From contig NC_092461.1 of assembly GCF_047495875.1 (NCBI RefSeq), positions 63,972,299 to 64,036,298 on the forward strand: DNA of 64,000 nt. Direction: 5' to 3'. A program made the position numbers and the translations under genes. Origin of the DNA: Pithys albifrons albifrons (taxonomy: Eukaryota > Chordata > Aves > Passeriformes > Thamnophilidae). Every line of letters starts with the position of its first letter. Positions within the stretch are counted from its first letter, which is position 1. Below are positions 56,722 to 64,000 of the stretch, in pieces. The notes beneath the pieces are model-generated. The model was not told the DNA's origin and did no database searches. It was given only the letters and a program-made list of their open reading frames with translations.

Positions 56722-59700
56722 CTAAAAGATCAAAGAAAAACTAAATTACAAAAGGTTGGCAATAAAATTAATCAAACAGTAGCTGAACTATGTGTCTCTG
56801 TACTAACATCCTTCACAGTGAACAACAAGGTTTTGCATGTAAGTAATCAAGTAATTAAGGTTGATGCATCAACTATACAGTACTTTCAAGAATATATTAT
56901 CTAAAATTGCCTATAATTAAATACAGAGAACCAAGATTAGAATGTCTGTAATTTGTAGAGTCAAGTACTGCAAGCACAGGTCTTATCTGTCCAGATGTCA
57001 GTGCACTGGAGGATATTATCCTGGGAATACACTCAATTTTAAACTTCATTTGCCATCACTGGAACTAGGAGTTCAAGTTTTAGGGATCAAGACTTCAAAA
57101 TAGAGTATCTCTCAAGGCCCAGGGACTGCTGTAAAGGGGCAGAGTAAACAGCACGTGTAACTCAGACTCCAGTAAAGAGACACAGCACCAGACGGTAGGA
57201 AACTTCTTAATAAACAGCCTGACCCCTTGCCATCACAATACAAAGCAGTTGTGGTTGATCTTCATTTGCACAGTGATTCAACAGAATCTGGGGGTGCTGA
57301 AGTCCCACTGACTGAAATGAAACTCGGGTATATGCTTCACTGCTCTGCTGGACAAAATAACCACAAAGGCAGGGGTGGCAATTCAGAAAAGCCCCGCATT
57401 ACTGAGGATGAGGAGCTATATTAGTGTAGGTATTCTGGTACTGCAGAAACACTCAGCTGAAAGGGCCTAAGGTTAATGTACTCATACTGCTTATGATTAG
57501 CACTTCCATGTTTTCAACAACCAATGATTTTAGTGTTTATTGAAATATTGGGGAGAGTTAGAAACATCTGCAAAGACAGAGGCCGGGCCTACACTAGGAA
57601 TGCATTATCTTTAGATGAATGTGGTGTATTTTGGCAAGAGGGAGTTTCTTCTGCTATAACCTGCTTCAGCATCTCCCTTGTGTGAGCTGTTGTCCCCTCC
57701 TTTCAATCTCTTCCCCCTTTTTCACGTGTGAACCAGTGATGTCATTTGCAAAGATCGTTGTCTCCTGCACTGAGTGGGATGCTGGGGAAGGGGCTACCCC
57801 AGCCCCCTGCCTAGGTGGGAGGCTGAGCTCAGCTGCCCTCCCAGTGCAGCACACACCTCTGCCCATGGCGATGCCACAGGGCAATGCTGCAGCCTCTCCA
57901 CTGCCCCCTCAGCCCGCGGGGATGCAATTTGTGGGCAGGCTGGATGTGGTTACACAGCAAGAGTGCCACCACACTGCAAGCTTAACGTGAAATATTGGTC
58001 TACCATAGCGAGGAAGTCAGCTGTGAGGTATTCACGGTTCATAATCATGGTTAGTATGGCTTGTGATGAGTCTGAAAAGTGCATAATTTTACCAGCTTTG
58101 CTGGTGCACAAGTAGCAATCAAATGGCACCTCTTTCCCCACCCCTGACCACTGCTGCTACACACACAGATCCAGCCAAAGAGAAGCTTAAGATTCTTCTA
58201 TGGAGTTTTGAAACCAAGTAGAAAATTCAAATAGCACTAAGGCAAAAGCAAGTTGTTTCTCTCAGACTCAAAATATGCAAAATATAACAACTCAGTGCTC
58301 AGATATTCATAAACTCATCAGGCTTACAGTAGGATGCTCTAGACCAAAGAAGAGTTTTGCAGCTCTGTGCACTGAGATGGCCAGAGTTACCTGTAAAGCC
58401 ACACTGGGCGACAGGAGACAATCAGCCTGACAGACTGTAATATTTCCCAGCTATATGGACAGAAGGCTGGAAATGGATGCTCCTCCTGTATGCCTTGACA
58501 CAGAGGCACCAGCACTACCTCTGCACAAGCTTGCTGATATTGGCTGGTGCCCAGACAGCAAGACCCTGGCTTCCTTAGTAGTCTCAGTGCATTCTGGTCT
58601 GGTGCCAAAACTGAGCAGCTCAAGGCTCATCACTGGTGCAGCCCCATTGTAGCTGCCTCTGGTCCATCTGCAGGGGTGGGAGGGCTGGAGAACAGCCCTT
58701 CCACCACCTCTCATTTTCCCTCCCTCCATCTCCTCCCAAACACTAGCACAGGGCCACACACCTTAGACCTTGAGACAGGATCTTCTGCTAGAATCACTGC
58801 TGTCTGCAAATAGGATCAATTTCAACAGACTCATTTAGTGAGGGAAATAATTCTGTTTTAACTTCAAGCATAGATGTTTGTCCCAATAGAGTTGCCACCT
58901 AAATTCTGACAGTCACATTAATTATTTTTTCCTGTGGCCTGCACTTCACAGCATGGAATAAACTTTGCACATTTTTTAGTGCTATCACTTCACCACACTG
59001 CTTTGCTGACATGAATGGGTCAGTGCTGTATTCCAAAGCAAACCTACTGCAAGAAGGAAAGACAAAAATTATACCGAAGATTAAACTGTATGGACTAACC
59101 CTGTGGGTATTAACAGACTACTAAGGCACACTAATACATTTTTGTCATGTAACATCTCATATACAAAAATAAGGGTCCAACATTTTACACAGTAAAATTA
59201 ATCATCAATGCCACAAGACCACAGCAAATGAATTAAAAGTCAATTTGAGCTAACCTAACAAACAAACCAAAAAAGCCTTCAACATCTTTTGGAAAAGAAC
59301 CTTCCCCTCCCCCAGCTAAGCAAAACTTGCCTTCATTTTGTTTGTGATGACGTAAATCTAATTGTTTTAAAGAAACATATTTATCAAAACAAACTCCTCA
59401 AATGCCCCATAACAAGAACCTATTTGATGGGTGCTCAGAGACCTTAGCTTTCTCCAGTTGGTTTTTGCCAACACTCAATTGTGTGTGATCCTAAATAGCT
59501 GCACCTTTGTGTCATTTTGTCAGATATAAAACAGGAATATTAATATTTACTGTCAATATAACTATTCTAAGTTAATCTGAGATTTATGATTGAGAAGAAC
59601 TAGACATAGTAAGAGGTCTTCTGTAAAAACCAAATAACCTTTCGGCCTACAAAATTTTCACTTTCTCTGTACTGTTTATTTCCCTTGCAACTCGGTGGAA

Positions 59701-60375
59701 ATAAATTCTATGAAGACAGAAAAGTCTATACCACGTTAATTGAACTGTCTTTTTACAAGAAAGACACTGATTTTGCTTTTACAGCAGTGTGTTGCTTTTT
59801 GCAGTGTCCTTGTGGGCAATGAAACAATAAAGGTTATCACAAGTTTAATCTATATCATACCAAGGGACCTTATTTCAAATTCTGATGGGGGTCAATGGAA
59901 CAAAAAAGCCATCTGGGAAGAAAAATACAACTTCTCAATATGGAAAGTTTAATGCAAAGTGAGCTTGGTCATTCTTAACAGATAGCACTTCTTATTCAGG
60001 CTTTATCTATAGCCCATCTGCATACATAATTAACAGAGATAGTTATAAAAAAGCAGTAACTTCTACAAAGATCAAAGGTCTATGAAAAACATGCTCTTTT
60101 TTAAAAATGTGACATATAAAAAAACCCCAAACACATAACCATGTTTTCCAATTCCATGTGAAAAACAGACTGCAGCATGCACTCCATCCCACTCAAAAGA
60201 AAAACCTAAACTGTGGAGTGAAATAAAATACAGTTGACTATCCATAATTTTCTCCATTTTAATTGTTTTCATGCAGGAATAAAAATAACATTTGCTTGAA
60301 AAGAAGCACTTCTGTTTTTTCCAAAATCTGTTCTATTTTACTTGACAAGAAAAACTGTTCTGCTTTCTGTCTTAC
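56722..60375 (-). other. ADHFE1: ADHFE1 intron
   Basis: A 3.7-kb intron; the flanking exons join in phase 0 with no missing residues. A GC-richer stretch at 57620-57960 and 58400-58810 yields overlapping open frames on both strands without recognisable homology. No repeats were recognised. Confidence 0.8.
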
Positions 60376-60533
60376 CTGAGGCAGAGTGCCTTTGACTAAT
60401 GCAGGGATGTCTGCTTTGGAATAACCAATTGCAGCTAAGCCATCATCAACATTCAGATCAAACAGGAATTTCCGGAGTGTGTCTGCCAAAATAAACCCCG
60501 CATCTTTGATTCTGGCAGTGTGGATGTCAGCTC
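60376..60533 (-). CDS. ADHFE1: ADHFE1 penultimate coding exon
   Basis: The exon is 158 nt on the minus strand between CTTATTTTAG and CTCAG|gtaaga. It encodes GADIHTARIKDAGFILADTL, then RKFLFDLNVDDGLAAIGYSK and ADIPALVKGTLPQ. The RKFL-DL-VDDGLAA-GYSKADIPALVKGTLPQ block is diagnostic of ADHFE1 and forms part of the helical iron-binding-side domain. It starts by completing a split Gly codon, in agreement with the upstream exon, and ends in phase 0. Confidence 0.98.
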
Positions 60534-63500
60534 CTAAAATAAGACATAATGCTTTGACTGTAGGGTGGAGAGCACGGAGGAAGCCTGTTCTGGACTTAAT
60601 TTAATCATAATATCAGCTGAATACATATCCATACATAGCACTCACTGCCCTAAAAGCAACATGAAATAAAAAGAGGAATCAACCTTAATTTTACAGTTGG
60701 GACAGTTTGTGAAAAGTGAAATAAAACAAGATCAGAAGGAGGTAGCTGCTGCCAAAAAGACTAACTGCCATATGAGGTTAACTTCCTTTTCTCTCTGTGC
60801 TTAACAGGGAGAAGCACTTTTCAGTCTGACTAACTGCTGGGAGGAAAGAAGCTAATGCATGAACATCAATGGTATTTATTTTTATGGATGGTGCCAAATG
60901 CTGACTCCTTTTTAATGCCGTGAGTTTGCTGACATCTAGAGGACTGTTCTGTTCAGTTACACATTCATACAGAGGACTAGAGCATGTAGGCTGAAAAAGG
61001 CAGGAGATGGCAGGGAAGTGTTCAGAGGGCTGAAAAAATCCTAAATTTAATGCTACTTGAATATGCACTGATTTGTGTAGGGTAATGCAGAACTGAAGAG
61101 GAGGAGGATCTTTGAAACATCTAAGAACAGTAATGAAAACATAAATGTAAAATGAAGGATTACTAGGATTTCCTACAGAATAGCTTGCTTCCCCTTCTTC
61201 AATGAATGGTCAGGACTTACATAAAGGTAATAAATAATAAAAGCATGTCCAGACAGAAGACATAGGTCCCTCCATATCATTTCTTTTCAAAGTATCCTGA
61301 GCTAAACTGGTTCTCTGTGTAAACTCAGTGATATTGCACCAGAACTATGTTAGGTCCAAGTGCCATATTGAGCGATGAGTAAGAGCACTGAGGAGCTACA
61401 GGAAAAATATTTCCTGTGATCCTCACACAGTTTAGTGTAGCATTCAAAGGGAATTAAGTGAACAGAAGACCTAGAAGCTCATTTGAAGAGTTGAGATATC
61501 TGGGTGGTAAGGCTGGCAGTACTATAGCAGATAATGTCAGGGAGAAATTGATAAATAAGATTTGATGGAGTCTTTCATGAAGTCTTGTGCTATTGGGATT
61601 ATGACACAAAGCCTAAGCTTATCCTGCATTTTCCTATGGAGGAGTAACTGAGACATAAATACATTTATCTTCAGATAGAAAAGTAAAAAGGAAAGGGAGG
61701 AGGGTAAAACATGACAGTAAATGTGATGGGCAATTTTAAAATATTGCTATAATTTGAGTACTTTCTTTTTGTTCATTTAAGGATACATCAGACTTTGATT
61801 GCTCTTAGAAAATTTCTGGCCATACACCCCCCCTCCACTCTCCCCTCCCCAATTTCAAGTATTTAAGAATTCACCCAGGGAGGTATTAAGCTTTTTCTGT
61901 ATGTACCCAAATTCACAGCTCTACATACACACAACATAACTATTTAGTAATCTGCTTCATGTCAGAAAATACCTTCTTAGTCATTGCATTTGGCAGCATG
62001 ACAGATTTGAATCAGCTACTGTAGTCAGTTGGACTCTGGACTGGAATCAGAAGTAAACACCCCAGATGGGAATTAAAAAATTCAATTCCATGTGACATGT
62101 TTTCAGCAGAGTCCCTTTATAGCAGGGCACATAATGACACAGTTAAAATTTCTACTGAGAAAATTAACAGCTCTTTCAGAAACAGAGTTTATGGCACCAG
62201 TTAATACCACAAAACCTAAAGGAACTTCTTTTCAGCCACTTGTTTTCAAATCAAGAGCCAGAGTTCAAATTCTCTGATATGCTGTAATGACCAGTTATCC
62301 AGAAGTATTTTTTTGTTTTAGTTCTGTGCTATTGCTGTAGGAATACAGACATTTAGTAGTTTCCTATACGATTCCACCTAGGTTTGTGTTCTGGTTTTGA
62401 CCATAGGCAGGACTGCATAACTTAGAGGAAGCTTGAATAACCTCAGACAATGCTTATGAAATAAACAGAACTTTCCCCCAGTGTAGTTCTTCTGACCACG
62501 TTGTTTCCCACCCTCTTTAAGATACTGTGACATTTTCACTGTCTAGATAAAAGTCCCACTCTTTCTTGGGGATGCTTTCACATTACTTACATAAGCAAGT
62601 CACAGATGTGACTGGATTGCTTTGCCTTGCACACAGAAGGTTGACCATACAAGGGACTGAACACAAATATTTCAAATGCCAGGACAGTTGGCCTAAGCAC
62701 TTTCTCTCTCCTCTCTGCAGTGCTGTGTGTGACTGTGACTGCTCCCCAGCCAGAATGGGTATTAGCAGCAGTTTACAACACAGAGCTGAGTGCAGACACC
62801 TGATGTTAGACATAAATAAATCAGCTCACGGCAGAGCCATGCTGTCACAGCTCCACTGCTAACAGCTCTGCAATTACATCACTGCAAGCTGGCTTAGTAC
62901 ACATAGTCATGCTAGGGGTGCATTTAAGAGGTATCCTTTCTCTAGGACACGTTTCAGTGATGGGTTGCACAGATGACAAAGTACTGTAAAAAAAAAACCT
63001 TTAAATGAGTTGTCAGCCTGCTGCATTTATTTTCATTCTGCTAAGAAGTAGAAGGACTCATTTTGTTCATTAACCCATTTCTTAGCCAACATGTGTCCAT
63101 AGAATAGCTACCCTATGTTTTCCCTTGACATTAGCCACTGAGAAATTCCAATACCTACAAACAAGCTTAGGCCTACATTAGAAAGACTGAAACTCACAGC
63201 TGTGTGCCATGGCAAAAGAGCAGGAGTGATTCAGAACATCACTATTTTCGAATTCATTGTCACATTAGAGAATTTGTTAGGCAAAATCCTTCCTTTTAGC
63301 TAACAAATGCAATCCAGTATTTGTTCATTTTATGGTAACTACTCTCCATAAAGCACCAAGAGATATGCCAATTGCAGCCACTCTTGTTTGATTTTTAACA
63401 GACCTACAGTTAATTTCAGCTGTCCAATTTTCTAGCCAGGCAGCAGATTTCTCCAGTTTGCCCCTCTAGCTAATCATTCAATATCAAAATTCAGTGTTAT

Positions 63501-63667
63501 TCTGTATAACTTTGCATTACATGTAACTCCAGAATCTTGTTTCTTAAACTGACCCCCCCCCCCCGCCAACAACCAATGACAATTATTTGCACACAATTTT
63601 TTTCTTCTAAAATATTTTGGAAATAATTCCATTTGTACATGTAAGCTGTATCCACAGAGATTCCTAC
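60534..63667 (-). other. ADHFE1: ADHFE1 intron
   Basis: A 3.1-kb intron with a run of 12 C at 63553-63564. Otherwise AT-rich, with no recognised repeats. The neighbouring exons join perfectly, so no coding exon is missed here. Confidence 0.8.
63553..63564. repeat. Poly-C run (12 C)
   Basis: A simple homopolymer 103 bases from the ADHFE1 donor at 63667, within the intron. Its length is prone to sequencing error. Confidence 0.9.
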
Positions 63668-63764
63668 CGAGAATTTCTGCAGCTTCCAAGTGCCGCTCAG
63701 GATGTATCTGTGCTGTGAAAGCGAACACTGCTGGGGATGTCAGCACCACAGAAAGGCCATGTGG
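63668..63764 (-). CDS. ADHFE1: ADHFE1 exon with iron-ligand histidine
   Basis: The exon is 97 nt on the minus strand after TTTCCCCAG, encoding [20 protein letters not shown], then [13 protein letters not shown], and ending in phase 1 (CTCG|gtagga). The initial PHG is the family motif whose His is the last of the metal ligands in group III iron alcohol dehydrogenases, such as the equivalent PHG of E. coli FucO. The metal site therefore looks intact. The other ligands are encoded upstream, outside the window. Confidence 0.97.
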
Positions 63765-64000
63765 CTGGGGAAAAAATAACAGAAAAGAGAATAAAATCAC
63801 ATCAAGAGGACGTGTACTTTTAACTTCAATGTTCTGTAATGCTTATTAATGACAGATAATGGAAATGTATAATACAAAAAAAAAGATAAACCAAATGTTA
63901 CCACTAAAGAATGATCCACATTATAATCCTTTGGTTTATAAGTTTTCACCAAACCAGAAATAGGGTAAGACATTCCATGGCTGGAACAGAAAGTAGAGAG
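63765..64000 (-). other. ADHFE1: ADHFE1 intron (partial)
   Basis: AT-rich intronic sequence continuing past the window edge. No further ADHFE1 exon is seen. Confidence 0.85.

Noticed and set aside
57619..58115. Open frames of 113-123 codons inside the ADHFE1 intron
   Set aside because: GC-rich chance frames; the ADHFE1 exons on either side join exactly and no homology was recognised.
1..64000. CRISPR arrays, operons, phage or bacterial defence systems
   Set aside because: The window is vertebrate nuclear DNA with spliced genes. The only tandem arrays are micro- and minisatellites without spacer structure.

Overview
The window is vertebrate nuclear DNA, almost certainly from a bird. It is AT-rich and intron-rich, with short coding exons flanked by GT/AG splice sites. 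The interspersed repeats I can recognise are CR1 LINE fragments. Three genes are recognised by exon homology in an order matching the human chromosome 8q13 block ADHFE1-VXN-MYBL1, here inverted: MYBL1 (+), VXN (-), ADHFE1 (-). Homology is judged from memory of the protein families, not from a search.

Positions 1-14985 hold the 3' two-thirds of MYBL1 (A-Myb). Eleven coding exons run from the end of the third Myb repeat to the stop codon at 12496-12498. All exon phases join without a break (1755 nt after the first split codon). A long 3' UTR ends at an AATAAA signal at 14958-14963. Positions 14986-30116 are the tail-to-tail interval between MYBL1 and VXN, with an isolated CpG-rich block near 17.6 kb and a nested CR1 at 24.0-24.6 kb. 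Positions 30117-43517 hold the whole coding region of VXN (vexin) on the minus strand: four confident exons plus one divergent candidate exon. The phases fit exactly and sum to 597 nt, 198 residues plus stop. Positions 43518-56637 are intergenic, with a candidate conserved regulatory block upstream of VXN, a G-quadruplex-prone tract and a CR1 tail. Positions 56638-64000 hold the last three coding exons of ADHFE1 on the minus strand.

The most unusual content is a pair of short interspersed elements with a 5S rRNA-derived head. One lies in a MYBL1 intron (5433-5738) and one upstream of VXN (46402-46690, minus). They share a body of unknown origin and a (CA)n tail, and both are flanked by plausible target-site duplications. 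The last MYBL1 intron also carries a 26-bp minisatellite made largely of consensus 5' splice-site motifs, just downstream of an exon with a poor donor. The three genes are unrelated in function (meiotic transcription factor, neurogenesis factor, mitochondrial transhydrogenase); their linkage is conserved synteny rather than a pathway. I see no operon, CRISPR array, tRNA gene or intact mobile element.
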